NCBI GenBank assembly: GCA_003290165.1
Contig: QNQO01002080.1
Span: 1 to 64,000, forward strand
DNA: 64,000 nucleotides
Reading direction: 5' to 3'
Source: Berberis thunbergii
Lineage: Eukaryota > Streptophyta > Magnoliopsida > Ranunculales > Berberidaceae
The position numbers and the translations under genes are program-made. The stretch's first letter is position 1, and every line of letters starts with the position of its first letter. The notes below the pieces were generated by a model. That model was not told the DNA's origin. It searched no databases and saw nothing but the letters and a program-made list of their open reading frames with translations. Below, piece after piece: positions 1 to 12,540 of the stretch.

Positions 1-1446
1 ATTCAGCTTGCCAGGGTGTACAGCGTAGATTGTGAGACAGTTCAGTGCTGGTTACTCCCCCCAGTTAATGGGTTGCGGTGTAGTGCTATTAATTCGATGA
101 ATGTGAAACTCGTGTAGTTGCAATTGGAACTGTCGCCTCCCTATTTCCCGTACAACATTGAACGCTGACATAACTATGATTGATTTCGTTTCGTGAACTG
201 TCACGCCTATATATAGGCTGGTGTTCACCATTTCAAGCATTGCATGAATGCTCTTGAAAATGTTCTTGGAATGCATCTCTTCAGAAAATACGTTTTGTGT
301 AGTCCAAGGCTGAAAGAAGATCTTCGTTATTAGTCTTTTAATGTTCTGATATTTATAGCGATGAGTCCTGACAAGACCTGTTTTTATGTGGTGTCACCTG
401 GTTTAGGTGAGCATCCAATTGGTTCCATGGAACCTTGTAATTTCTTCTTACAATACGAAAAAGTGTTACAGACTCCTCCTCAGGGATCAAGTTTGTCTTT
501 CATCTTTCGGTGCTCCGATGGCGTCTCACGCCATCTAATCTCAGAGATAACACCCGCATCCAACCTTGGTTGGCTTGATCCTATTGTATCTTACTGGGCT
601 TTACGCATGACGCCACAGTTGGAAGATAGATAGGCGGAGCGAAGCTCAGATGATGTGACATAGGGTGCTAACTCTGCACACCCCAGTCATCCCTCGTTCG
701 AGGGACATTCTCATCTGCCTTCTTCTGCTTCCTTCTGTTCGTTTTCACAAGGCAGATTGTCAGAGCAAAGAATTAAGTATGTACTTGCAGTCTTCTTCAA
801 AGTACTTTACTGTCACTCTGAATTCTTTTTCGAAGAAAATCGGCGGAGCAGAGTCTTGATGTGCGTTTCAGTGAGTCGATACTTGCGTCGAACTTAGATA
901 CTTGTAGTGTATAAATGTTGCACTAGTCAGTCGAGCAAGCTTTGTGATAACTTTTATTGTAATCAATAAATTCTGTTATTCCTTGAATTTGTCTTGAGCG
1001 AAACAATTTTTCTAAGCTGAAAAAAAAACCAACAAAACAAATGAACTCAAAGCAATAAGATAGTTTGATTCTAAACAGAAAGGCTTAAAGCTGTAAATTG
1101 GATTTTGTAGCGTACGTTTCTTCATCAACTATGTGTCTTATTTCTAATGCAAGAGTCCTCGTTCGGCTAGGCCTTTTGGTGGCGTAGTTTAGGAAAATAG
1201 ATATTGCTGGAGATTCTTTCCTAGTTGGGAGTCATCCATGTATGAGAGTTTCCTTACATGACTTATGCTCCTAGATATGCAGGAGATGTTCCCTTTTGGA
1301 GTGTTTTCCATGCAAGGAAGTTTCATTACCCGACTTATACTCCGGTATATGTTTCCTAGTCGAAACTAATGTATTGTTGGTATGCCCATCTTAGGTGATT
1401 CCCCAGATATTTGTCTAATTAGGCCTTACGGGTATTGGGCTTTACC
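1..1446. other. Unassigned sequence with a possible LTR-like tail
   Basis: No gene is recognised here. A 90-codon open frame at 361-633 (+) shows no motif I know. At 909-916 there is a TATA-like GTATAAAT and at 965-970 an AATAAA signal, about 55 bases apart, followed by a T-rich stretch. That spacing resembles the promoter and polyadenylation region of a retrotransposon LTR, but no TG..CA ends or second LTR are seen. From about 1080 to 1446 I see nothing I can name. Confidence 0.3.
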
Positions 1447-1458
1447 ATGTGACGTGTG

Positions 1459-1550
1459 AGGAAAATATACTTAAGATTGTGATGCTAATCTTTTTAATCA
1501 TTTTCAGGTTTGGGGATCCTAAATAACCCCTGTTCAATTTCAAAAAAAAA
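1459..1550 (+). mobile_element. Short retroposed insert (SINE-like) with 12-bp target duplication
   Basis: A 92-bp insert ends in nine A residues and is flanked by identical 12-bp copies of ATGTGACGTGTG (1447-1458 and 1551-1562). An oligo-A end plus a long perfect target duplication is the signature of LINE-mediated retroposition. Its 3' part (GGGATCCTAAATAACCCC, then A-run) resembles the tail of the tRNA-derived SINE at 6228-6350 (GGGATCCTATAAAACC), but no tRNA-like head with A and B boxes is visible, so it may be a 5'-truncated or related family. Confidence 0.7.
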
Positions 1551-4500
1551 ATGTGACGTGTGGGCTTATTAGGGCCCTACAATTTGGATCCAACCTTCTG
1601 GATTCTGCCAATATGGGCAATCAGACCCACTTTGATCTGGTGACGAGATTATCATGACACACGTACGATGCAGATCAAAAGACAGTTTGGAGTATCATCA
1701 ATATCCTTTGAAACTCAGTCAAAATCTTTAACTCTGGTTTTTAGGCTAATAGTTTAAATGCAACCTCTTAGTTAAATTGAAAAGTTTAAAGGATGAAGGA
1801 TTGCTGAGAACAATAAATAATAAATAATAAATAGAAAGAATTATAGGCTTTGAAATTCGGTCAAAATCTTGAAAGGTCGTTTCTAAGTCAATAGTTTAGA
1901 TGAAACTGCTCATATTAATGTAATAATTTTAAGAATGGTAAAAAGATGAAGGATTGCTGAGAAAAAGTCCAAACAAACAAAAATAAAAAATAGAAACAAA
2001 TTCTCATAAATTGTGGATTGTAGCCTTTGAAATTCGATCAAAACTTTTAAATCCGATTTTAGGATTATTGTTAAATGCAACCTCTTCTAGTTTTAACTTT
2101 TTAAGAATGTAAAATGGATGGAGCATTGTTGAGAATGAGACGAAAATCAATACCAACAAAAAATTGAGAAAATTCTTCAAAATTGTGGATTTATAGCCTT
2201 TGAAATTCAGTTCAAATCTATGAATTTGTTTTTAGGCTAATAGTTTAGATGAAATCGCTCATTTTAACATAACAGTTTTAAGGATTGTAAAAGGGATTTT
2301 TTGAATGCCGGGAATAGGACAAAACAAATAAGAAACAAAACACCGAAAAATTTCTTAGAAATTGTTTATTGTAGCCTTTGAATTTCGGCGAAAATCTATA
2401 AGTTTGATTTTATGCTAATAGTTAAATGCAACCTCTTATTTGAAATGAAAAGTTTTAAGGATGGTAAAAAATGGAAGAAATAATGTCGAGAATACGTCTA
2501 AAGTAAATAGAAATAAAATATTGAGAAGATTCTTCAAAATAATGGATTATAGCATTTGAAATTCAGTTAAAATCTTTAAGTTTGTTTATTGGCTAATAGT
2601 TTAGATGAAACCACTTATTTTAACATAATTGTTTTAAGGATGGTGAAAGTGATGAAGGATTGCCGAGAATAAGAGCAAATAATAATAAATAAATACAAAT
2701 TGAGAAATTCTAAAAAAATAATTTCTAGATTATGGCCTTCGCAATTTGGTCAAAATCTTAAAGTCCATTTTAGGCTAATAGTTTTAATGCAACCTCTTAT
2801 GTTAATTATAAGTTTTACGGATGGTGAAAAGTATGAAGAATTGATGAGAACAACACCAAAATTGATTTCCGTATAGTGGAATATAGCCTTTGAGATTTTT
2901 TTCAAAATCTTTAAGTCCTTTTTCAGGCTAATATTTTAGATAAAGCCACTTATTTTAACATAATAGTTTACGGATGGTAAAATGATGAATGATTGTCAAA
3001 AAGAAAATCATTATAAAAAAAATATCGAGAAAATTATCAAAAATTGTATGTTTGATTTTAGGCTAATAAGTTTAAATGCAACCTCTAATATTAACTGATG
3101 AGTTTTGAGAATGGTGAAAACTATGATTGGTTGTTGAGGACAAGACCAAAATTAATAAAAATAAAAATAAATTGCAAATTATAGCCTTTGAAATTTGGTC
3201 AAAATTTGCATGTCTACTATTAGGGTAATATTTAAATACAACCTCTCATTTAATTTGAAAATTTTCAATGGTGGTAATAACAAATGCAAGATTGTTGATA
3301 ACAAGCTCTAAATGAATAAAAATGAATAATCAAGAAAATTCTCAAACTTTATCAAGTATAACCTTTGACATTTAGTTAAAAGCTTTAGGTCCTATTTTAG
3401 GCTAATAGTGTAGATGATACCGCTTATTTTAATTGAAAAGTTCTATGGTTGTTAAAAATGATAAATAATTATTGGGAACAAGAACAAAAACGTCCAAAAT
3501 AAATAATCAAGAAAATCTTTCTAAATTGTGGCTAATATACTTTGAATTTCAACTAAAATCTTTATTTCTGGTTTTAGGCTAATAATTTAATTGGAACCTC
3601 TTATTTTAACTAAAAAGTTTTAAGGTTGGTAAAAGGATGAAGGATTGTCGAGAAAAAGATCAATATCAATAAAAATAAAATTAAAAATAAAAGTTCTCAT
3701 AAATTGTGGATTATAGCCTTTGAAATCCGGTCAAATTTTAAGCCTGGTTTTAGGATAATTGTTTAAATGCAACCTATTATAGTTGTGATGGTAAAATGGA
3801 TGAATGATTGTCAATAATGGGACAAATATCAATAAAAATAAATCGAGAAAATTCTTCAAGTTGTGGATTGTATCTTTTGCTATTCAGTTAAAATCTATGA
3901 GTTCGTTTTTAGGCTAATAGTTTAGATGAAATCGCTTGTTTTAACATAATAGTTGTAAGGATTGTAAAATGGATTTTTTGACGGCCGGGAACAAGACTAA
4001 ACCAATAAAAAATAAACACCAAAAAATACTCAAAAACTAGTTATGCCATTGCATTTCAGTCAAAATCTACAAGTCCGATTTTATGCAAATAGTTTAAATG
4101 CAACCTCTTATTTTTAAAGTTTTAAGGATGCTAAAAAGGGAAGAAGGATTGTCGAGAACAAGTCCAAAATCAATAAATATAAAATATCGAGAAGATTCTT
4201 CAAAATAGTGGATTATATCATTTGAAATTCTGTTAAAATCTTAAGTTTGTTTTAGGCTAATAGTTTAGATGAAACCGCTAATTTTAACATAATAGTTTTA
4301 AGGATGGTGAAATATATGAAGGATTGCCGAGCACAAGATCAAACTAATAAAAATAAAAGAAAATTGAGAAATTCTAAAAAATTCTAGATTATAGCCTTCG
4401 AAATTTGGTCAACATCTTGAGGTTCGTTTTAGGCTAATAGTTTAAATGCAACCTCTTATTTAACTTATTAGGACGGTAAAAAGTATAAAGGATTGTCAAG

Positions 4501-5304
4501 AACAACACTAAAATCAATAATAATAATAAAAAATTCAAGAAATTTCTCCATAATTGTGCATTATATAGCCTTTGTTAAAATCTTTAAGTTTGATTTTAGG
4601 CTAATAAGTTTAAATGCAACCTCCTACATCAACCAAAAAGTTGTTAGGATGGTGAGAACCATGAACGATTGTCGAGAACAAGACCAAAATTAATAAAAAT
4701 AAAAAATCTACAAAACTTTTATAAATTGTGAATTATAGCCTTTGAAATTCGGTCAAAAGTTGTATTTTCACTTTTAGGGTAATAGTTTAAATGCACCCTC
4801 TCATTTTAACTAAAAAATTTTAAGGATGGTAAAAAACAAATGCAGGATTGTCAGGAACAAGCTCTAAATCAATAAAAATAAACAATCAAGAAAATTTTAA
4901 TAAATTGTGAATTATAGGCTTTGTCAAAACTTATAAGTCTGGTTTTAGGATAAATGTTTTAATGCAACCTCTTATAGACTTTTAGTCCTTCTACTATAAA
5001 CATTATTTATTTTTCCTTCCTTTGAAAAATAATTGTTTCAAGGATGAAGTATGTCCAAGAACAAGACAAAAATCAATAATAACAAAAATCGAGGAAATTC
5101 TCATAAATAGTTAATTATAAGCTTTGAAATTTGGTCAAAATTTTGAAGTCCATGTTTAGGCTAATAGTTTAGATGAAACCGCTTATTTTAACATAATTTC
5201 AAGGATGGGAAAACTAATGAAGGATTGTCGAGAATAAGAGCAAACCAATAATAAACAAAAAGTCGAGTTGATTCTAAAATATTGTTGATTATATCCTTTG
5301 TAAT

Positions 5305-5481
5305 GAAAATGCTAGGAAACCAGGTTTTGTAACCATGGTGACGTGGCATGATTTTGAAAGAACGATGAAATCTCCAAAGTGTTTATGTATATCTCGAGGT
5401 TGTAAAAAACCACCTCTAATGATGCCACATCATCCTGGTTATGGAACTTAGTTGCAAAACCCAGTTTCCTAGCTTCGCTCC
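5305..5481 (-). mobile_element. 177-bp Mutator-type MITE, copy 1
   Basis: An inverted-repeat element inside the satellite. One end reads GAAAATGCTAGGAAACCAGG and the other, on the opposite strand, GGAGCGAAGCTAGGAAACTG. It is flanked by CTTTGTAAT at 5296-5304 and 5482-5490, a 9-bp target duplication typical of the Mutator superfamily. Removing it leaves a normal ~180-bp satellite step. Four more copies of exactly the same length lie in the window, here in the opposite orientation. No coding capacity. Confidence 0.85.
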
Positions 5482-6227
5482 CTTTGTAATTCAGTCAAAA
5501 TCTTTAAACATTGGTTTTAGGCTAATAGTTTAAATGCAACCTCTTATTTTTTAACTAAAAAGTTATGATGGTGAAGGATTGCCAAGAACAAAACCAAAAT
5601 AAAAAATAAAATCGAGAAAGTTCTCCAAAATAGTGGATTATATAGCCTCTAAAATTCGATCAAAATCTTGAAGTTCATTTTTTAGGCTAATAATTTAGAT
5701 GAAACTACTTACATTAACATAATAGTTTTAAGGATGGTAAAAATATGAAGGATTGCCCAGAATAAGACCAAAAAAATAAAATAAAAAATAGAGAAAATTC
5801 TCTTAAATTATGGATTATATGCTTTGAAATTCGGTAAAAAATTTTAAGTCCAATTTTAGGATAATTGTTTAAATGCAATCTCCTCTAGTTGTAAGGATGG
5901 TAAAATGGATGAAGCATTGTCGATAATGAAACCAAAATCAATAAAAATAAAAAATCGAGAAAATTTCTCAAAATTGTGGTTTATAGCCTTTGAAATTCAG
6001 TTAAAATCTATATGTTTTTTAGGCTAATAGTTAGATGAAAATAACTTTATTTCAACATGATAGTTTTGAAGATTGTAAAAGAAATTTTTTTATTGTTGGG
6101 AACAAGACAAAAATCAATAATAAAAAAACTGAGAAATTCTCGTAAATAGTGGATTATAGTTTTTGAAATTAAGTCAAAAAATTAAAGTCCATTTTAGGGT
6201 AATAGTTTATATGAAACCGCTTATTTT

Positions 6228-6350
6228 GTCAATGGCATGACAGTTCAACGGTTAGAGCTTGGCGAACTAGGTCATGGGTTCAAACCCAGCTTGCGGCATT
6301 TTTATGAGTTATGGGATCCTATAAAACCATGTTTGCCTTTTAAAAAAAAA
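6228..6350 (+). mobile_element. tRNA-derived SINE with 10-bp target duplication
   Basis: A 123-bp insert in the satellite. The head has RNA polymerase III promoter-like boxes: GGTTAGAGCTTGG (A-box-like) and GGTTCAAACCC (close to the B-box consensus GGTTCGANNCC). It ends in nine A residues and is flanked by CGCTTATTTT at 6218-6227 and 6351-6360. Subtracting the insert and one duplication leaves a 171-bp satellite step. It is not a functional tRNA gene, because the region lacks a matching acceptor stem and anticodon arm. A relative sits in reverse at 52851-52950. Confidence 0.88.
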
Positions 6351-6724
6351 CGCTTATTTTAACATAATATTTTAAGGATGGCAAAATTGACGAAGGATTG
6401 CCAAGACAGGAGCAAACCAATAATAACAAAAATCGACTTTATTCTAAAAAATTTGTTGATGTGCCCTTTGAAATTCAGTAAAAATCTTTTGACTTTGGTT
6501 TGAGGCTAATAGTTAAATTGTAACATCTTATTTTAACTGAAAAATTTTAAGGATGAAGGATTGTCAAGAACATGACCAAAATAATTAAAAATAAAAATCG
6601 AGAAAAATCTTCAAGTATATTCTTAGGCTAAAAGTTTAGATGAAACTGCTTATTTTAATATAATAGTTTTGTGGATGGTAAAAAGATGAAGGATTGCTGA
6701 GAATAAGACCAAGCAAATACTTAA

Positions 6725-6761
<37 letters not shown>

Positions 6762-8440
6762 TAAAATAAAGAAATAAATAAATTCTCATAAATTGTGGAT
6801 AGCCTTTGAAATTCGATCAAAATTTGTAAGTCTGGTTTTAGGATAATTGTTTAAATGCAACCTCTTATAGTTTTAAAGATGGTAAATGGTTGTAGCACTG
6901 TTGAGAACGAGACCAAAATCAATAAAAAAAATCTAAAAAATTCATCAAAATTTTGGATTATAGCCTTTGAAATCCAGTTAAAATCTATGAGTCTATTTCT
7001 TTACGCTAATAATTTAGATGAAACTACTTATTTTAGCATAATAGTTTAAATGATGATAAAAGGGGATGAAGGATTGACGAGAGCAAAACCAAAATCTATT
7101 AAAATAAATAAATAAAAATAAAATTGAAAAAAATCTCCAAAATGATTGATAGCCTTTGAAAATCGGTCTAAAACTTAAAGTTCAATTTTTAAGATAATAG
7201 TTTAAATGCAACGTCTTGTTTTAACAGAAAATTTTTAAGGATGAAGGATTGCCGGGAACAAAAAAAATTAATAAAAATTAAAAAAATCAAGAAAATTCTC
7301 CAAAATTGTGCCTCTAAAATTCGTTCAAAATCTTGAAGGTCATTTATATGCTAATAGTTTAGATGAAACCGCTTATTTTAACATAATAGCTTTAAGGATG
7401 GTAAAAAGATGACAGATTGTCGAGAAAAAGACCGTACAAATATAAATAAAAGTTAGAGAAAATCCTCATAAATTATGGATTATAGCCTCTGCAATCCTGT
7501 CAAAAATTTTAAGTCATGTTTTAGGATAATTGCTTAAATGCAACCTCTAATAATTTTAAGGATGACAAATGGATGAAGCATTGTCGAGAACGAGACCAAA
7601 ATCAATAAAAATAAAAATAAAAATCTAGAAAATTCTCCAAAATTATGGATTGTAACCTCCGAAAATTGATCAAAATCTTTAAATCTTATTTCAGGCTAAT
7701 TGTCTAAATGTCACATCTTATTTTGACTTAAAAGTTTTAAGAATGGTAGAAGGATGAAGGATTGTCGAGAACAAAACCAAAATCAATAAAAATAGAAAAT
7801 TTTCCAAAATTGTGGATAAAGTTTAAATGTAACATCTTATTTTAACTAAAATGTTTTAAGGATGATAGAAAGGATGAGGGATTGAAGAGAACAAAACCAA
7901 AATCAATAAAAATAAATATTCTAGAAAATTCTCCAACATTGTGGATTATGGCCGTTGAAATTCGGTCAAAATCCTTAAGTCCGATTTTAGGCAAATAGTT
8001 AAATGCAAGATCTTATTTTAAATGAAAAATTGTAAGGATGAAGGATTGTCGAGAACAAGGCCAAAATAAATAAAAATATAAAATCGAGAAAATTCTCCAA
8101 ATTTGTGGATTATAGCCTTTGAAATTTGATCAAAAACTTTAAGTCGATGTTAGGCTAGTAGTTTAAATATAACATCTTATTTTACTGAAAAGTTTAAAGG
8201 GTGGTAAATAAGAAGAAGGATTGTTAAAAACAAGACCAAAATCAATAAAAATAAGAAATCGAGAAAAGTTTCCAAAATTGTGAATTATAGCCTTCCAAAT
8301 TCGGTCAAAATCTTTAAATTCGTTGTTAAGCTAATAGTTTATATAAAACCACTTATTTTACATAATCGTTTTTAGGATGGTAAAGGGGGCGAAGATTGTT
8401 GAGAGCAAAATCAAAATCCATAAAATAAAATAAAAATAAA

Positions 8441-9609
8441 AAAAAATTGCCTTCCGACTTCGGCTTCTGACATATGTTTTTAGGCCTTTAGTTTGAAGAC
8501 AAGACTAGTGGAACCTGTTGCCTAAAGTTTAGTTGGTGTAACGACCTGATTGCCTCGTTGAGGAACTAAATTCTTTGGACTGTGTTTTTCTTGCATCACA
8601 CCTTTGCCTCGATGAGGAACTACATATTGGTGTGATGGTTTGTTGTTTGTGTTTCGCTTGATGTTTATCACGTGCGATTTTATTGATTTTTGGGTTGAAG
8701 ATTTCTCACACCAGCTTTATTGCTGACCCAAGTAAGCTTTTGCTTCTTGGGTACATTCCTTTGGGAATGTAGCCGATTAGCTTTTTAGGTTCAGAGACTT
8801 TTGAGCAGCGATACGGGAGTTTCACTAGGGCTAGCAACATCAGTTTTTCCTGGTTAGACTTTTGTATTAATTTTAGTTTGTTCCTATTTTCTAAATTATA
8901 TTTTTTGTCTTTGCTGCTAAATGTCTCTGTCGTTATTGAATTTCACGTCCCGAGTTTTGGGGAAACGGAATTTCCTACGTGGATTTTAGGATTTCGTTTT
9001 TCTCGAAAATTCGGGGCGTGACAGTTGGGCTGATGAAGAAAGCTGGCAATAATGTGTATCCTCGCTCAAAGGCCTGAAATATCGCATTTAACGCACGAGA
9101 GGTTGGTTTAGCTACAAGTCATCTTTCCCTCAACAGGAAAAACAAGGGAGTAGATTAACGACAACGATGCTACTGGTCTTCTCTAGCGGGAAATGAAGTT
9201 TTCACTCTTGCTAGGTAATATTTACTCAACTACTTTTTTCTTTGCCCACCTTCTTGTGTTCCCCCGATGGGTTAACATGACAAGACAAGACAAGACGAAC
9301 AGCTAAGACCAGGACACTAACTCACAACTCAAACAGTGCGGAAAACTTGTATTGAGCAAGTTGTAGAATTTTAGATTGAGTAGATTGCCATTGTAGTCAA
9401 GTGAACAGTAGATGAAGCCGAGCTTCAAAGTAGAAGGAAGGCTAACAAGACAACAAGGGGGTTTAAATGACTTAGCTACAAGCCGAAAGAAAGGCAAAGG
9501 CTACTAAGGCGAAAGAAGCTACTCTAACAAGGTAGAAGCCAAACGTTGCTCCTAGTCCGTGTTAATGAAAGTCGAACGATAGCTGCCAGAACGAGCTCCA
9601 AGAAAGCCA
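8441..9609. other. Unassigned repeat debris between satellite and copia
   Basis: No gene is recognised. The stretch 8920-9030, with a run reading roughly TTTCGTTTTTCTCGAAAATT followed by GGGGCGTGACAG, resembles the end of a plant LTR, but no partner LTR is seen. A small direct repeat (CCTCG.TGAGGAACTA) occurs near 8550 and 8610. The rest up to 9609 gives no usable protein similarity by eye. Confidence 0.35.
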
Positions 9610-11956
9610 CTCACTTCAACAGCCCTTGCCGCTGCTCATATAATAAATCGGACACCTTCTAGTATCCTTGGCAATAAAACTCCATATGAAGTCTTGTTTG
9701 GTAGTCCGCCTTCCTTTGGTGAATTGCGTGTTTTCGGTTCTCTGTGCTTCGCTCATAATCAGAAGGCAAAGGGTGATAAGTTTGCCAGTAGGAGCCGTAC
9801 ATGTGTCTTTGTGGGATATCCGTTTGGCAAGAAGGGCTGGTATTTGTTTGATTTGGACAAGCAAGATTTTTTTTGTGTCAAGGGATGTCAAGTTTTATGA
9901 GAATGTCTTCCCATATCTTGATGTTGAGGCTCCTAATTTTGCTGCTCGCAATGACCTTCATGGTGATTTGCATGAAGGGGTGGCTGTGGATTTTCCGGAT
10001 TTTTTAGAAAATGCTGATGAGGTGCAGCAAGTACGCCCTCCCACGCCCAGGGGTGCTCCAGCCCAGCAGCCGCGAGCCATATCACAGGTCACCGCCACGT
10101 CGTTGCAACCCGTGCTCTCTGCACCGCAGCCACAGGTGTTGCCTACGCCTTCTCCTACGGATGATTCAGGGGGGGTAGTGTCGGGAGATGCTCCGCCAAG
10201 TGAGCATTTAGGTCGTGGCTTTCGAGAAAAGTATTCTTCGGTTAAGCTACGTGACTTTGTTACACACACTACGGTGAAGAAAAATAGTCCATCCTCCGCT
10301 TCACCTGCTTCTACATCTTCACCTCCCTCAGGTACACCTTATCCTATAGCACATTATGTTAGTTGTGACAGTTTTTATGTGAAACACCGAAATTTTATTA
10401 CAGCTATTACAACTGGAAGAGAGCCACAGCCTTTTAAGGGGGCTGTAAAAGATGCAGGGTGGCGCACCGCTATGCAAGCCGAGATGCGGGCCTTGGAAGA
10501 CAATGGGACGTGGACTATGGAAAAGTTGCCTTCAGGGAAGAAGGCTCTTGGTAGTCAATGGTTGTATAAGATAAAGTACAAATCTGATGCTAGTATTGAG
10601 ACATTGAAGGCTCGTTTGGTTGTTTTCGATAATCATCAGACTGAAGGGATAGATTATGACGAGACATTCGCTCCAGTGGCAAAGATGACGACTGTTCGCG
10701 CATTCCTTGCTATTGCGGCTTCTAAAAATTGGGAGTTGTATCAGATGGATGTACACAATGCTTTTCTGCACGGGGATCTAAATGAGGAAGTCTATATGAA
10801 ACTCCCTCCTGGCTTTACCTCTGATGAACCTGGTTTGGTGTGTCAGTTGCGTAAATCTCTATATGGATTGAAACAGGCTCCTTGATGTTGGTTTGCTAAG
10901 CTCGTGTCAGCTTTAAAAGGGTATGGTTTTTTACAGTCCTATTCTGATTATTCCCTTTTTACTTATAAGAAGGGGCCGGTTCAAATTAATGTGCTCGTGT
11001 ATGTTGATGATTTAATACTCTCTGGGAATGATTCAGCTGCTTTGGCTCTGTTTAAAAGCTACCTTGGCTCCTGTTTTCATATGAAGGACCTCGGGGTCCT
11101 TAAATACTTCCTTGGTATTGAGGTTGCCCGCAGCTCTGCAGGGTTGTTTCTTTGTCAACGTAAATATGCACTTGATATTATTTCGGAGGTGGGTCTCTTG
11201 GGTTCGAAGCCTGCTATGTCTCCGATCGAACAAAACCATCAACTGGCGCATGCCACGGGTTCTCTTCTCTCGGATCCTGAGTCTTATAGGCGTCTGGTGG
11301 GGCGTTTGGTCTATTTGGCGGTCACACGTCCTGATTTGACGTACTCGGTTCATGTGCTATCTCAGTTTATGCAGCAACCGCGACAGGAGCATTGGGATGC
11401 TGCATTGCGCGTTGTCCGCTATTTGAAAGGTACTCCGGGTTACGGTATTTTCCTGCGCTCGGATAGTGACTTGATTTTGCAAGGTTGGTGTGATTCTGAT
11501 TGGGCCGCTTGCCCTATTACTCGGCGGTCCCTGACGGGGTGGTTGGTGTTTCTGGGCCATTCTCCGATTGCTTGGAAAACTAAGAAGCAACATACGGTTT
11601 CTCGTTCTTCGGCTGAGGCGGAATATCGCTCTATGGCCGCCATAACGTGTGAGTTGAAATGGTTGAAAGGTTTATTATTGAGTTTAGGGGTACTTCATCC
11701 CAAGGCCGTTCCCCTCTTTTGTGATAGTCAGTCTGCCGTATACATTGCGCAGAACCCCGTCTTCCATGAACGTACGAAGCATATTGAAGTTGATTGTCAC
11801 TTCGTTCGTGATGCTATTCAGGATGGTCTTATTGCTCCTTCGTATGTGCCGACGACTGATCAGTTGGCAGACATTTTCACAAAGGCCTTGGGCAAATCGC
11901 AGTTCGATTATCTCCTTGGCAAGTTGGGCATTCTTAACCCTCATGCTCCAACTTGA
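9610..11956 (+). pseudogene. Ty1/copia retrotransposon polyprotein, 5'-truncated and broken
   Basis: The 3' part of a copia polyprotein. It opens in the integrase C-terminal part ([18 protein letters not shown] from 9637) and runs through reverse transcriptase ([31 protein letters not shown], the catalytic YVDD at about 10999) to RNase H (RSSAEAEYRSMA; FCDSQSA; FHERTKHIEVDCHFVRD), ending LADIFTKALG and a stop at 11954. Gag, protease and the integrase core are absent. Two lesions are visible: an eight-T run (9867-9874), one T longer than the frame needs, and a TGA at 10883-10885 where the family has an arginine (KQAPRxWF), a CGA-to-TGA change of the kind expected from cytosine methylation decay. 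It is not functional. Confidence 0.95.
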
Positions 11957-12540
11957 GGGGGGTATTAGAAAATACATCCTATTATTAGGAAACACATCCT
12001 ATTGTTATGAAAGTATATTTTAGCATATTGTGTTGCAAGTTTTATGGGGTTAGGAAACTTTTCGATGGCTAGTGATTTGTTTCCTTGATTTGGGAGGTTT
12101 TCTAATGTATGGCGGTTTCCTATTGTATTTTGGCTACAATATTTATATTGCTGATGAATGAATGAAAGAAGACAATTTGACCTTAAACTTGTCACCTCCC
12201 ATTAAAAAGAGTTAGTTTCTCTGACAGCAAGTCGAGCTACACCAACTGATAGAGTCATAGAGATGCTACAGCTTCAAAAGGAAGAGAGATGGAGCAAGCA
12301 AAGTACAAGTAGTTGCAAACGCGGAGGCAGCTTCAAAACAGAAATAGCAACCTGAATCCACAATAGTGTCTACTACTGAATCTGCAATTTGCTGCATATA
12401 TGTTTTTAAGCTAATTGTTGCTACATCACGTCTTGATGATTTTGGAGAGAGTTTGAAAGAGACAGCACTATAAAATCTTGTACAAAGGCAAGGAAGAAGG
12501 CGGCTAGTATGACTAAAGCTAGCTCATCAACAAGTCGTTT
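11957..12540 (+). other. Probable copia polypurine tract and decayed 3' LTR, then unassigned DNA
   Basis: Directly after the copia stop is GAGGGGGGT, placed where copia elements carry the polypurine tract, followed by sequence beginning ATTAGAAAATACATCC that should be the start of the 3' LTR. A clean TG start, a CA end and a target duplication cannot be found, and no 5' LTR lies upstream, so the limits are unknown. From about 12200 to 12540 nothing is recognised. Confidence 0.5.

Larger units (their letters stand above)
1695..8440 (+). repeat. Diverged dimeric satellite array, ~38 monomers of ~175 bp
   Basis: A head-to-tail array in one orientation. Each monomer carries GCCTTTGAAATTCGGTCAAA, then TTTTAGGCTAATAGTTTA, a subtype block, AAGGATGGTAAAA, GGATTGTCGAGAACAAG and an A-rich end near AATCAATAAAAATAAA. 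Two subtypes are visible. A has AAATGCAACCTCTTA followed by TTTTAACTAAAAAG. B has AGATGAAACCGCTTA followed by TTTTAACATAATAG. Block positions run 1756 (A), 1898 (B), 2073 (A), 2247 (B), 2424 (A), 2603 (B), 2785 (A), 2938 (B), 3074 (A), and on to 8341. Steps are mostly 160-180 bp. Short open frames inside are chance. Monomers are clearly diverged, which suggests an old array not recently homogenised. Confidence 0.92.

Noticed and set aside
361..633. 90-codon open frame as a conserved gene
   Set aside because: No motif is recognised, there is no neighbouring exon, and the surroundings look like LTR debris.
6228..6350. Possible tRNA gene because of A- and B-box-like motifs
   Set aside because: No acceptor stem or anticodon arm can be folded, and the piece ends in an A-run between target duplications, so it is a SINE.
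1695..8440. CRISPR-like or regularly spaced repeat array
   Set aside because: Repeats and spacers are equally similar between units and the period is ~175 bp; it is a eukaryotic satellite.
1695..8440. Claim that this is the active centromere
   Set aside because: Monomer size alone is not evidence; the array is short, diverged and next to genes.
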